Source: VAZQ01 sp963725185 (GTDB taxonomy: Bacteria > Pseudomonadota > Alphaproteobacteria > Rhizobiales > Xanthobacteraceae). Taken from it: 64,000 nucleotides of DNA. Of this stretch, positions 53,495 through 62,972 are shown piece by piece (position 1 is the stretch's first letter; each line of letters begins with the position of its first letter). Location of the stretch: the NCBI GenBank assembly GCA_963725185.1, contig CAVRXO010000007.1, positions 1 through 64,000 on the forward strand, written 5' to 3'. Both the position numbers and the translations under genes were made by a program. The notes beneath the pieces were generated by a model. The model was not told the DNA's origin and ran no database searches. It saw only the letters and a program-made list of their open reading frames with translations.

Positions 53495-54487
53495 TCAGCG
53501 GGGAGGAATCTGCAGAAGCTCGGCTATCTGCTCGCCGCGCAGCGGTCGATCGAGGAATTTCAGCTTCACGGCATCGCGCTGGATGCCGTCGAGGTCCTTC
53601 ATCTCGTCGGTCTGCAACGACGATTTCGGGTAGATTTTCGGGATCGAGCGCCGCACGAAATCTTCCGGGCTCTTCACCTTATCGGCGTAGCGCTTGATCG
53701 CATCGGGATTGTCATACATCCAGTCGACCGTCTCCCGATAGGCCTTCGCAAAGCGCAGCGCCACGTCTTTGCGGCTCTTGAGCAGATCCGCGTTGACGAT
53801 CACCACCCGCACGGTCTGCTTGTCGAGCGAGGCAATATCGCTGCCGCGCGCGATGATGCGGATCTTGCCCTCATCGGCCTCCTTGAGGCCGATGGGAAAC
53901 GCGCCCCATCCGATATCGACCTGGCCCGACATGACCGCGGTCAGCGTCGCCGCCGGCGTGCCGGTCGCGACCGGCTTGGCCTTGACGCCGAGATCGTCCA
54001 CGAACGCCACCACGATATTGTTGGAGCTCGATCCGCTGGTCGAATAGGCGATGGTGTTCTTCTCGGTCGTGTCGGTCAGCGCCTTGAGCGGGGAGTCCGC
54101 CTTGACGTACCAGTAGAGGTCGCCGGTGCCGGTGAAGGCCGGCAACAGCACGCGCACCGGCGCGCCCCTGGAGAAGACCCGCATGACGCCGGCGACCCCG
54201 ACGCCGATGCCGATATCGGCGCTGCCGGCGATGGTCGGCTGCATGGTCTCGCCGGCGCCGGCGGTGCCGAAATTGTCGAGGGTCAGACCGTATTTCTTGA
54301 AGATGCCGGCGTCCTGGCCGAGCGTCGGCATCTGATTTTCCCAATTGTTGATCTGGCCGATCGCGACCTTGAGCTGGTCGTCGGCCCGTGCCGCCGACGA
54401 AGCGGCGAGCATCGCCGCCGAAGCGGCAAGCAGCGCCGCCGCGAGCGCGATCGTCCGCGCCAATGTGCCCGCGTAAATCCGTTGCAT
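53495..54487 (-). CDS. ABC transporter substrate-binding protein (NMT1/TauA-like)
   Basis: This is a 330-residue periplasmic protein. The start MQRIYAGTLARTIALAAALL opens a Sec signal peptide that ends near SSAARADDQLKVA. The mature part has LKVAIGQINNWENQMPTLGQ, DAGIFKKYGLTLDNFGTAGA and GETMQPTIAGSADIGIGVGV, the pattern of NMT1-like binding proteins for nitrate, sulfonate or thiamine precursors. An upstream ATG at 54562 would hide the signal peptide and is rejected. No permease or ATPase gene is adjacent. The ligand cannot be read from sequence. Confidence 0.88.
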   Translation of the reverse strand: MQRIYAGTLARTIALAAALLAASAAMLAASSAARADDQLKVAIGQINNWENQMPTLGQDAGIFKKYGLTLDNFGTAGAGETMQPTIAGSADIGIGVGVAGVMRVFSRGAPVRVLLPAFTGTGDLYWYVKADSPLKALTDTTEKNTIAYSTSGSSSNNIVVAFVDDLGVKAKPVATGTPAATLTAVMSGQVDIGWGAFPIGLKEADEGKIRIIARGSDIASLDKQTVRVVIVNADLLKSRKDVALRFAKAYRETVDWMYDNPDAIKRYADKVKSPEDFVRRSIPKIYPKSSLQTDEMKDLDGIQRDAVKLKFLDRPLRGEQIAELLQIPPR

Positions 54488-54643
54488 GACCGTCCTCCCG
54501 GTGCGCCAAGTCTTCGTGGAATGGGTGGCGCTCATAAGGGCGAAACTGGATTCCGCGCACACGCCGAATGCCGGGTCATGCGCGGATCAACTCGCCCGAT
54601 CCTACTCGATCGTCGATGGCCGCGCTAACCCAACCTAGGGCCG

Positions 54644-55447
54644 CTAGCCTTTGCGGCGGGCGGCCTTGCCCTTGGCGGCGGAGCGCGGCGCCGGGCGCGA
54701 CCTCCCCTTGCGCGCCGGACGCGGCGGCAGCCGGCCGGCCTCGGCCAGCCGGTGCGACCAGTATTCCCAAGTCCGCCCGACCACGTTCGGCAGCGCATTG
54801 AGCGAGCCGGCCAGCCTGGTCTCGCCCGCCGTCAGCGGCACGACCTTGCCGAGGATCTGAGCTTGCAGCTGATAGACCGCGTTCTGGCACATGAAGACCG
54901 AGCGCGAAACCAGCTCGCGCAGATCGCCGCCGACCACGGTGGCGCCATGGTGGCGCATCAGCACCGCCGCATGCGCGCCGAGCGCGCGAGCAAGCGAATG
55001 CCCCTCTTCGGGCTTCGCCACCAGAAGATTGGTATCGCCGAACTCGTCCTGCTGATCCCAGAACGGGATCACGGACCCGCCGGCGGCGCCGAGATGAAAC
55101 ACCGGCACGATCGGCACGCCTGCGACGCAAAACGGCAGCACCGCGCCCGCATGATGATGGCACACCGCCATGACGTCGGGCCGCGCCTGATAGATGCAGC
55201 CGTGGATCACGCGCTCCGCGAACAGCGGCGCGGCCGGCGCGCGCACGGGCTGCGCATCGAGCGTGAACTCGAGCAGGTCTTTGGGCTCGACCAGCTGCGG
55301 CGAGCGCGAGCGCGACAGCAGGAAGCGGCCCGGATCGTGCGGATGGCGAAAGCTGACGTGACCGAAGCCATCGAGCACGCCTTCGTTCGCAAGCATACGG
55401 CTCGCGAGCGCCAGCTCGTAGCGGACGTCTTCGGGGCGGTCGGGCAT
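54644..55447 (-). CDS. Class II aldolase/adducin-family protein
   Basis: This 267-residue protein has the zinc-dependent class II aldolase fold: GVLDGFGHVSFRHPHDPGRF, VMAVCHHHAGAVLPFCVAG and VLMRHHGATVVGGDLRELVS give the metal-binding histidines. Members cleave or form sugar phosphates such as fuculose-1-phosphate, and many are uncharacterised aldolases or decarboxylases. The Arg/Lys-rich tail (RPARKGRSRPAPRSAAKGKA) is unusual and probably flexible. It lies between a solute-binding protein and a hydroxyacid dehydrogenase, which suggests a small catabolic group. Confidence 0.85.
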   Translation of the reverse strand: MPDRPEDVRYELALASRMLANEGVLDGFGHVSFRHPHDPGRFLLSRSRSPQLVEPKDLLEFTLDAQPVRAPAAPLFAERVIHGCIYQARPDVMAVCHHHAGAVLPFCVAGVPIVPVFHLGAAGGSVIPFWDQQDEFGDTNLLVAKPEEGHSLARALGAHAAVLMRHHGATVVGGDLRELVSRSVFMCQNAVYQLQAQILGKVVPLTAGETRLAGSLNALPNVVGRTWEYWSHRLAEAGRLPPRPARKGRSRPAPRSAAKGKAARRKG

Positions 55448-55663
55448 GCGGCGCTTCCTTAACTTTCATGCATTGGTCGGGTCGGCGGCGCAGCAAATCG
55501 CAATCCCCTGCCCTTGCCAAGGTCCAGCCCCCGCCCCAACCCGCAAAGCCGGCACTGTCGCGAGCGGACGGCCCCCCTTCGAAGTCCGATGGAACGCCTT
55601 GCTCCCCGCTGTGGATGGCGGCAGGATTCATCCTTGAACCAAGTCCGATCGGAGGCAAGCAGC

Positions 55664-56515
55664 ATGAATCCAGTGGTCGCCGTGATCGCGCCGGGCGCCA
55701 TGGGCGCACCGGTCGGCAAGCGTCTGGTCGAGCACGGGCTCAAGGTGCTGACCTCCCTGCAAGGGCGCAGTGCCGCGACCCTCGCGCGCGCCAATGCGGC
55801 CGGCCTCACCGCCGCGAGCGACGACGAGATCGCGGGCGCCGATTTCATTCTTTCGATCCTGCCGCCGGGCGACGCATTGGGGCTGGCGCAACGCTTCGCG
55901 CCGGCGCTCACGGCGAGCAATCGCAAGCCGGTCTACGTGGAATGCAATGCGGTGAGCCCGCCCACGGTCGAGCGCATCGCCGCCGCGATCGCTCCGACCG
56001 GCTGCCCGTTTGTCGATGCCGGCATCATCGGCGCCCCGCCACGGCCCGACTATGGCGGACCGACCTTCTATGCGTCCGGTCGCGAGGCGCCGCGCTTTGC
56101 CACGCTCGGCCAATTCGGCCTCGTGATCCGCGTGCTCGATGGTCCGCTCAGCGCCGCCTCGGCGCTGAAGATGTCCTATGGCGGCATCACCAAGGGCATC
56201 ACCGCGATCGCCTCCGCCATGTTCCTCGCCGCCAGCCGCGGCGGCTCGGCCGACGCGCTCTTCCTCGAGCTCACGGAAAGCCAGCCCCAGCTCCTGGCCT
56301 GGTTCACCCGCCAGATCGGCGCGATGTATCCCAAGGCCTATCGCTGGGTCGCCGAGATGGAGGAGGTCTCCGACTTCGCCGGCGACAACGCCGCCTCGCA
56401 GGACATGTATGCCGCGATCGCGCAGTTCTACGAGCACTTGGCGCGCGACTTCGATTCCGACCAGAAGGACGTCTCGGCGCTCAAGGCGTTCCTCGGCAAG
56501 AGCCAGAAGAATTAG
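55664..56515 (+). CDS. 3-hydroxyisobutyrate-dehydrogenase-like NAD(P) oxidoreductase (DUF1932 type)
   Basis: The 283-residue protein starts MNPVVAVIAPGAMGAPVGKR, a Rossmann GxMGxP motif. It continues with GADFILSILPPGDALGLAQR. The linker CPFVDAGIIGAPPRPDYGG and the C-terminal helical domain (ALKMSYGGITKGITAIASAM, with the conserved Lys) resemble 6-phosphogluconate-dehydrogenase-like proteins with a DUF1932 tail. The substrate is a beta-hydroxyacid of unknown kind. SD GGAGG lies before the ATG. It is divergent from the aldolase gene, and a palindrome cluster follows it. Confidence 0.85.
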   Translation: MNPVVAVIAPGAMGAPVGKRLVEHGLKVLTSLQGRSAATLARANAAGLTAASDDEIAGADFILSILPPGDALGLAQRFAPALTASNRKPVYVECNAVSPPTVERIAAAIAPTGCPFVDAGIIGAPPRPDYGGPTFYASGREAPRFATLGQFGLVIRVLDGPLSAASALKMSYGGITKGITAIASAMFLAASRGGSADALFLELTESQPQLLAWFTRQIGAMYPKAYRWVAEMEEVSDFAGDNAASQDMYAAIAQFYEHLARDFDSDQKDVSALKAFLGKSQKN

Positions 56516-56633
56516 AACGGGCCGAGCCGGGGAACTTATCGCGCCATTGAGCGGGGACAATTCGCTTCGTGCTGCGCGGAGCCGCGCAAATTCCGCGCTG
56601 TCATATTGGCCACAGAACGTGCCGCAATCGACT

Positions 56634-56756
56634 CCTTCTCCCCATGGGGGAGAAGGTGGGATGAGGGGGTTCGGGCGTTCCAATCTTGGCACATGGGAGT
56701 TTCATCTGAAACTCCGTAACCCCTCACCCCAACCCTCTCCCTACGGGAGAGGGAGT
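56634..56756. repeat. Cluster of three palindromes downstream of the dehydrogenase
   Basis: CCTTCTCCCC/GGGGAGAAGG (56634-56656), GAGTTTCA/TGAAACTC (56697-56714) and CCCTCTCCC/GGGAGAGGG (56733-56753) form three hairpins. They are enclosed by partly pairing GATGAGGGGGTT and AACCCCTCACCCC tracts. This is typical of a rhizobial intergenic repeat and could also end transcription of the upstream gene. Confidence 0.8.
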
Positions 56757-56822
56757 TCGCCGAGCCAGTCTCCAGGGTGCCGTTCACTATGAACGTCGGG
56801 CATCAGAGCCGCACTGGTGAGG

Positions 56823-56901
56823 CGTAGGGCGCAATCGCTTTATTGCGCCTTGGGCGATATTTGGCGATGCCGACGGCGCAATAAAGCGATTGCGCCCTAC
56901 G
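56823..56901. repeat. 27-bp inverted-repeat element, copy 1
   Basis: Arms at 56823-56849 and 56875-56901 pair perfectly (CGTAGGGCGCAATCGCTTTA at the outer left) around a 25-base loop. The same arm sequence recurs at 62799-62903 with a different loop, so it is a dispersed element. It sits just after the oxidoreductase gene's 3' end. Confidence 0.9.
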
Positions 56902-56924
56902 GCTTTGCTCCGCGGTGCATTCAG

Positions 56925-59130
56925 CTACGCCCCGAGCGCGCCGCGCACGCGTTCGGGCGCGAACGGCAGCTCGTGCAGCCGTACGCCGGTCAAGGCGGCG
57001 ATGGCGTTGCCGACCGCGCCGGCCAATACCGGCAGGCCGTCCTCGCCCGCGCCGGTCGGCGGATTGTCGGTCGAGACCACCTTCACCTCGATGTTGGGCA
57101 CGTCCGACATGCGCGCCACCTCGTAGTCGGTGTAGTTGGTCTGCAGCACGTGCCCGTCCTTGATGACGATCTTCTCGCGCAGCACATGGCCGAGGCCATA
57201 GATGATGCTGCCTTCGGTCTGCGCCGCCAGGTTGCGCGGCTGCACCGCGATGCCGGCATCGATCGCGCACCAGAAATTGTGCACCTTGATCTTGCCGGTC
57301 GAGCGGTCGACCGACACTTCGGCGACGCCGGCCGAGAGCGTATCGTCCTTGACCATGGTGGCGACGCCGAGCGCGGTGCCGTCGCGCTGGCGCTGCCAGT
57401 CCGACATCTCGGCCACCGCGCGCAGCAGCGTCTGCATGCGCGGCTGGCCCTCCGACAGCGCGAGCCGGAACGCGATCGGATCCTGGCCCCGGTCCTTCGC
57501 GATCTCGTCGATGAAGCTCTCGGCCGCGAAGGCGTTGTGGCCGTTGCCGACGCCGCGCCAGGGCGACGAGCCGCGCGCCGCGCGATTCGATCACGTGCTC
57601 GGCGAGCTTGTTGGGGATCGGATATTGCGGGATCGGCGAGCCCTTCATCACGATGCGGTCTTGCCGCGGCGGTCGGATCGCCCGACGTGTAGGCCGACGA
57701 CGGATTCCGCCACCACGCGGTGATGCCAGGCGACCAGCCTTGCCGTCGGCATCGAGGCCGGCCTCGATGTAATGGGCCGTCATCGGGCGGAACTTGCCGG
57801 CCATGATGTCGTCCTCGCGGCTGCAGATCACCTTGACGGGCTTGCCGACCGCCTTGGCGAGTCTGCACCGCGTCGAGCACCGACCTCGTGCTGCGCCGCG
57901 CCGGCCGTAGCCGCCGCCGAGGAAATGCTGGTGCAAGGTGATGTTGCGATCGGTCGGTCTGCAGCAGCTGCGCGACCTGCGTTCAACAGCGCCGCTCGGC
58001 GCCCTGGGTGCCGGTCCAGATCTCCGCCGATTTGCCGTCCGGCGCTGACGGCGGCGGTGGCGTTCATCGGCTCCATCTGGGCGTGATAGACGTAGCGCGT
58101 GCGATACTCGCCGCGATAGACCTTGGCAGCGCCCGCCATCGCGGCCTTGGCGTCGCCGTCGCTTGGCGTAGACGGCACGCCGGCGCGGCTCTTGTCGCGG
58201 CCGATGGCGGCGAATTCCTCCAGCGCGCGCTCGCTGTCGAGATGCGCGCCCGGCGCGTCGGACCAGGTGACCTTGAGCAGGTTCTTGGCCGCCTGCGTGC
58301 GCCTCGACCGTGTTGCCGACGACGCCGACGCCTTCGGGCAACCGCACCACGTCGGTGATGCCCGGCACCTGCCGCGCCGCCTTGTCGTCCACCGCTCTCC
58401 GGCGCGCCGCCCGGATAGGGCGATTGCAGCACGGCGGCGTAGACCATGCCGGGAACCTGCGACGTCGATGCCGTATTGGGCGGCGCCGGTGACCTTGAGC
58501 GGCACCTCGACCCGCGGCACGTCCTTGCCGATATAGCGGAAGCTCGCCGGATCCTTGAGGTCCGTGTCGGCGATCTTCGGCAGCTCGGCCGGCGCCTCGC
58601 GCGAACGCCGCGATCTCGCCGTAGGAGATGCGCCGGCCGGAGGCCTTGTGCACCACCACGCTCGGCTCGGTCGAAAGCTCGGCCACCGGCACGTTCCATT
58701 TCGCCGCCACCGCGTCGAGCAGCACGCGGCGCGCCTGCGCGCCGGCGATCCGCATCGGCTTGAAATAGCCGCGCGTCGCAGGCGCTGGCCGAGGTCTGGA
58801 ACGTCGTGCCGTATTCGGGGTTGCCGTATTTCTTGTCGCTCCCATGCGGGCGGCAGGATCGGCTTGACCTTCGACCAATCGGCATCGAGTTCCTCGGCGA
58901 GGATGAGCGGCAGCGTCGTGAAGCTGCCCTGCCCCATCTCGGCCGCCGGCGACACGATGCGTGATGGTGCCGTCAGGCGTGATGGTGAGCCAGGCATTCG
59001 GTGCCAGAGATGCATCCGCGACAGCTTCGTCCATGCCGCCGAAACGCTGCGGCAGGATCGTCAGCGCCAAGGTGAGGCCGGCTGCGGTTCCCAGGAAATC
59101 ACGGCGGTTGAGACTGAGATGCTGGTTCAT
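56925..59130 (-). pseudogene. Xanthine-dehydrogenase-family molybdopterin subunit (IorB-like), multiply frameshifted
   Basis: The start MNQHLSLNRRDFLGTAAGLT carries a Tat-type signal (RRDFLG). The visible family segments are spread over three frames: SPAAEMGQGSFTTLPLILAE, then ELDADWSKVKP, the HFLGGGYGRRGA-like motif, and a clean C-terminal 170 residues (TALGVATMVKDDTLSAGVAE, IDAGIAVQPRNLAAQTEGSI). The length of about 735 codons fits isoquinoline 1-oxidoreductase/aldehyde-oxidoreductase large subunits, which bind a molybdopterin cofactor and work with a [2Fe-2S] subunit. That subunit gene overlaps its start. Between about 57560 and 59010 the indels are frequent, like the gmd-fcl region, so poor sequence is suspected. 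Confidence 0.78.
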
Positions 59131-59132
59131 GG

Positions 59133-59588
59133 CTCAGCCCTCCCGCGCGGCGCGCTGGATCGCGCTGATGATCTTGAGGTAGGTGCCGCAGCGGCAGATG
59201 TTGCCGTCCATGTGCTCGACGATCTCGTCGCGCGAGGGATTCTTGTTGCTCGCCAGGAGTTCCGCCGCCTGCATGATCTGGCCGGACTGGCAGTAGCCGC
59301 ATTGCGGCACCTGCTCGGCGATCCAGGCCTTCTGCAGCGGATGGCTGCCGTCGGGCGAAAGCCCCTCGATGGTGGTGACCGACTTTGCCCTCGATCAGCG
59401 AGACCGGCGTGGCGCAGGAGCGCACCGCCTTGCCGTCGATGTGCACCGTGCAGGCGCCGCAGGCGGCAATGCCGCAGCCGAACTTGGTGCCCGTCATCTT
59501 GAGATGCTCGCGCAACACCCACAAGAGCGGCGTGTTACCGTCCACGCCCGACTTCCTTGCGCTGGCCATTGACCGTGAAAGCAATCAT
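59133..59588 (-). pseudogene. [2Fe-2S]-binding oxidoreductase subunit (IorA-like), frameshifted
   Basis: The start MIAFTVNGQRKEVG (59588) is in one frame. VDGNTPLLWVLREHLKMTGT, then KFGCGIAACGACTVHIDGKA with the plant-type cluster cysteines, is in a second. QVPQCGYCQSGQIMQAAELL and GNICRCGTYLKIISAIQRAA with the second cluster are in a third. The total of 152 codons is the normal length, so the two indels compensate. It would pass electrons from the molybdopterin subunit, with which it overlaps. Confidence 0.82.
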
Positions 59589-59662
59589 CCGGCGTCTCCC
59601 TGGCTTGCGGTTGTTCGTTGGCGTGAACCATACACCAAAGGGCGGCCCCGCGTCCCGCCCTT

Positions 59663-59821
59663 CTTCGTAGGTCGGGTTAGCGTCGGCCCCTGCGCCCGAT
59701 TTTGGCTCCGGGATTCTGCCGCGCGTAACCCGACATTCGGCGCCGATGTCCGGTTACGCGCCGGATCAAAGTTTCATCGCAGCCGTGACGTCGGAGGCCG
59801 GCGCTAACCCGACCTACGAAG
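59663..59821. repeat. Nested palindrome of the GTAGGTCGGGTTAGC type
   Basis: Outer arms CTTCGTAGGTCGGGTTAGCG (59663-59682) and its exact complement (59802-59821) enclose inner arms at 59721-59736 and 59746-59761 (GCGCGTAACCCGACAT, one mismatch). It lies between the [2Fe-2S] gene and an alpha/beta hydrolase. It looks like another rhizobial intergenic element. Confidence 0.85.
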
Positions 59822-59837
59822 ACCTACGTTGCTCCGC

Positions 59838-60698
59838 CTACAACCGCTCGGCCAAAAACCGTAGGAGCCGGGGCGCCAGGAAGCCGGGCTGGCTTGCGGG
59901 CTCCTCGATCGGATCGCTCAGCCAATAATGCGGCGCGCCATGCATGACGCAGGTGCGCGCGTTGAAGCCCGCCTGCTTGAGCGCCAGCAGGAACTCGAGC
60001 GACTGGGAGCGATGGTCCACCACGTCGTCCTCGGTTCCCCAGCTGAGATAGACCGCCGTCTTGTTGTTGCCGATGACCGCATGGCTGATCGGCGAGGCCT
60101 CGAAATAGATGCGGCGATCCTGCATGGGCGATGCGCCGAGATACAACTCGACCAGGTTGTCGCCCGGATTTCCGATCTGCGAATGCCGCCATTGCGCGAA
60201 GAGATCGTAGATGCCGTAGACGCCGATCAAAACCTTGACGCCGGTCGAGAGCTCGGCATGGGGGTCCTGCGGATAGGCGCCGGCGAACAGCGCGCTGTCG
60301 CCCGCGAGCGCCACCAGGGCTGCAAGCTGCGCGCCCGCCGAGTTGCCCCACAGCGCGAAGCGCTCGGGATCGAGCCGCAATTCCCGCGCACGGCCGCGCA
60401 TGAATTGCACCGCGGCGCGCACGTCGTGCACCGCCTCCGGATAGGTCTTTCGCCCGGGCTTGGTCAGCCGATAGCTGATGGTGAAGCCCGCATAGCCGCG
60501 CTCGGCCAGGTACGGCCCCCAAAATTGATAGGTCTCGCGCGCGCCGCGCCGCCAATAGCCGCCATGCACGTTGATCAACAGCGGAAACGGCCCGGCGCCC
60601 GCCGGCAGGTAAAGGTCGCCTGCAAGCTCGACGCCGTCGTGGACGGCATAGACGATGTTCTGGCGGACTTCGGTCTTCTGTTTGGCGGTATCGGACAC
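59838..60698 (-). CDS. Alpha/beta hydrolase, HSL/esterase type
   Basis: This is a 286-residue enzyme. The oxyanion motif is LINVHGGYWRRGARE, the nucleophile elbow is FALWGNSAGAQLAALVA, and the acid and His come late (WGTEDDVVDHRSQSLEFLL, MHGAPHYWLSDPI). This places it with hormone-sensitive-lipase-like carboxylesterases or lactonases. The start MSDTAKQKTEVRQNIVYAVH is well formed, though longer frames exist. It is divergent from the second hydrolase gene. Substrate unknown. Confidence 0.87.
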   Translation of the reverse strand: MSDTAKQKTEVRQNIVYAVHDGVELAGDLYLPAGAGPFPLLINVHGGYWRRGARETYQFWGPYLAERGYAGFTISYRLTKPGRKTYPEAVHDVRAAVQFMRGRARELRLDPERFALWGNSAGAQLAALVALAGDSALFAGAYPQDPHAELSTGVKVLIGVYGIYDLFAQWRHSQIGNPGDNLVELYLGASPMQDRRIYFEASPISHAVIGNNKTAVYLSWGTEDDVVDHRSQSLEFLLALKQAGFNARTCVMHGAPHYWLSDPIEEPASQPGFLAPRLLRFLAERL

Positions 60699-60836
60699 GG
60701 CGCTCCCCGGTTTGGCTTGGAATTTCGGTCTGTCGCGGATCTCGCGCCCGGGAAAAATTCCCGTGGCGCAGGAATTTCACATCCTATACCAACAGGACGC
60801 GAAGGAAGTCTTCCAAGTGGGTTCAAGCAGAAATCA

Positions 60837-61643
60837 ATGGCTGCAAACAGCATGGCCGCAGCCGGCACGGTCGCCGCGCGGGTGATCAATGGCGTCCGCA
60901 TCGAGACGATCGAGCGCGGCAGCGGGCGGCCGCTTTTGTTCCTGCATCCGGGCATCGGCATCCAGGCGACTGCGCCGGTGCTAGCTCGCCTGGCCGAGCG
61001 AGCGCACGTGATCGCCCCGACCCATCCGGGCTTCGGCGGATCCGAACAGCCGCCCGGCTTCAACTCCATCGATGATCTGGCCTATTTCTATCTCGATCTG
61101 CTCGATGAGCTTGATCTCAAGAACGCCATCGTGGTCGGCGTTTCGCTCGGCGGCTGGATCGCGGCCGAGATGGCGGTGAAATCGTGCGAGCGCATCTCGC
61201 ATCTGGTGCTCGCCAACGCGGTCGGCATCAAGGTCTGCGACCGCGAGACCCGCGACATCGCCGACATCTTCGCGCTGACCGAGGCGCAGTTCGCCGAGCT
61301 CGCCTATTTCGATCCCGCCGCCGGCAAGCACGACTACAAGACGATGCCCGAGGCCGATCTCCGCGCGATCGCGCGCAATCGCGAAGCGATGGCGCGCTAC
61401 GGCTGGTCGCCCTACATGCACGACCCCAAGCTCAAGGCGCGCCTGCACCGCATCCGGGTCCCGACCCTGCTCTTGTGGGGCACCGCCGACCGCATCGTCT
61501 CGCAACCCTATGGGCAGGCCTATTGCGCCGCCATTCCGGGCGCGCGCTGGCAGTCGATCGAGCGCGCCGGCCATTTCCCCCATCTCGAGCAGCCCGACGA
61601 ATTCGCCCGGCGCATCTTCGCCTTCGTGGACGGAACAGCCTGA
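60837..61643 (+). CDS. Alpha/beta-fold hydrolase
   Basis: The 268-residue protein from ATG 60837 starts AANSMAAAGTVAARVINGVR. It has LLFLHPGIGIQATAPVLARL, the nucleophile elbow AIVVGVSLGGWIAAEMAVK, the acid in LLLWGTADRIVSQPYGQA and the His in IERAGHFPHLEQPDEFARRI. These are standard for C-C or ester hydrolases in catabolic gene groups. Its stop overlaps the start of the monooxygenase gene (TGATG), so the two are translationally coupled. The long open frame upstream of 60837 is antisense to the other hydrolase. Confidence 0.88.
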   Translation: MAANSMAAAGTVAARVINGVRIETIERGSGRPLLFLHPGIGIQATAPVLARLAERAHVIAPTHPGFGGSEQPPGFNSIDDLAYFYLDLLDELDLKNAIVVGVSLGGWIAAEMAVKSCERISHLVLANAVGIKVCDRETRDIADIFALTEAQFAELAYFDPAAGKHDYKTMPEADLRAIARNREAMARYGWSPYMHDPKLKARLHRIRVPTLLLWGTADRIVSQPYGQAYCAAIPGARWQSIERAGHFPHLEQPDEFARRIFAFVDGTA

Positions 61644-62802
61644 TGCGCGTGTACCATTTCACCGAGCAGCCCTATCCGGACGCCTGGAACGATCCCGGCG
61701 GCTCGCTGCGCGTCAACCTGCCGAACCGCAAATGCGAGCCCGAGATCGCGGCCGATCTCTATCACCGCTACTACGACGAATGGCTGTTCGCCGACGAGCT
61801 CGGCTTCGACATCATGCTCAACGAGCATCACCAGACCGCGACCTGCATGTCGTCTACCGTGGTGGTCACCCTCTCGGTGCTGGCGCGGCAGACCAAGCGC
61901 GCGCGCCTCCTGGTGCTCGGCTACCCGATCGGCCACCGGCCCGACCCGCTGCGTGTCGCCGAGGAGCTCGCCACCATCGACGTGATCTCGCGCGGGCGGC
62001 TCGAGATGGGCTTCGTCAAGGGCGTGCCCTACGAGTTCCCGTGCTCGAACCAGAATCCGGTCACCGTGATGGACAGGTTCTGGGAGGCGCACGACTTCAT
62101 CATCAAGGCGATGACCAGCCACGACGGGCCGTTCAACTGGGAAGGCGAGTTCTTCCACTATCGCAACGTGAACATCTGGCCGCGGCCCTGGCAGCAGCCG
62201 CATCCGCCGATCTGGAGCGCCGCCGGCAGCCTTCCCAATGCCCGCATGCTGGGCGAGCGCGGCTATGTGATGGCGGTGCTCGGCTCCGGCTACAAGACCA
62301 GGCCGCTCTACGATGCCTATCGCGAGGGCTACATGTCGCAAGGCCGCGGCGCGCCGGGCCCCGATCGCTTCGCCTATCTCGGGCTGGTGGCGGTCGCGGC
62401 CAGCGAGGCGGAGGCGCGGCGGCGCGGCACGCTGGTGGCCGAATATCTGCGCAGCGGCGGCATCGTCTGGCCGCCGTTCCGCAATCCGCCGGGCTATCTC
62501 TCGGTCGAGGAGAATGCCGGCATCCTGATGGGGCGCGCCCGCGAGCGCAGCTCACCAAGGACGGCCGCGTGGTCGACATGCGCAGCGCCAGCATCCAGGA
62601 CCTGATCGACGCCGCCATCCTGTTCTGCGGCACGCCCGCGCAGGTCTACGAGCAGATCGCCGAATTCGCCGATTACGCAGGCGGCCTCGGCCATCTCCTG
62701 TCCATGGGCCAGGCCGGCTTCCTGACGCACGAAGACACGGTCGACAGCATGACGCTGTTCGGCAAGGAAGTGCTGCCGCGCCTCCAGAGGCAGACGGCGT
62801 AG
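61643..62802 (+). pseudogene. LLM-class flavin-dependent monooxygenase, one frameshift near the 3' end
   Basis: The start MRVYHFTEQPYPDAWNDPGG leads a luciferase-like fold: ADELGFDIMLNEHHQTATCM, LLVLGYPIGHRPDPLRVAEE, IDVISRGRLEMGFVKGVPYE and ARMLGERGYVMAVLG. Near 62550 the frame slips. The expected tail (TKDGRVVDMRSASIQDLIDA, ILFCGTPAQVYEQIAEF) continues in the next frame to a TAG at 62800-62802, giving about 386 codons. Such enzymes oxidise organic substrates with reduced flavin. It is coupled to the hydrolase upstream. The stop codon lies inside the first arm of a palindromic repeat. Confidence 0.85.
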
Positions 62803-62903
62803 GGCGCAATCGCTTTATTGCGCCAAACAGCCATGCCCGCCCGATGGCTTGGATTGGTGGCAATACATCGGCCGAGCGGCGCAATAAAGCGATTGCGCCC
62901 TAC
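62799..62903. repeat. 26-bp inverted-repeat element, copy 2
   Basis: Arms at 62799-62824 and 62878-62903 are exact inverted copies and match the arms of the element at 56823-56901. The loop (53 bases) differs. The left arm provides the stop codon of the monooxygenase. Confidence 0.9.
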
Positions 62904-62972
62904 AAGCATGCTTGCCGCGGCGAGCGGCCGTCGCTACGCTTCACGCGCAGCTAATCCGTTGTGAGCGCGAAA

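Noticed and set aside
59928..60836. Long N-terminal extension of the second alpha/beta hydrolase
   Set aside because: The extension is antisense to the first hydrolase gene. The ATG at 60837 gives a normal-length protein.
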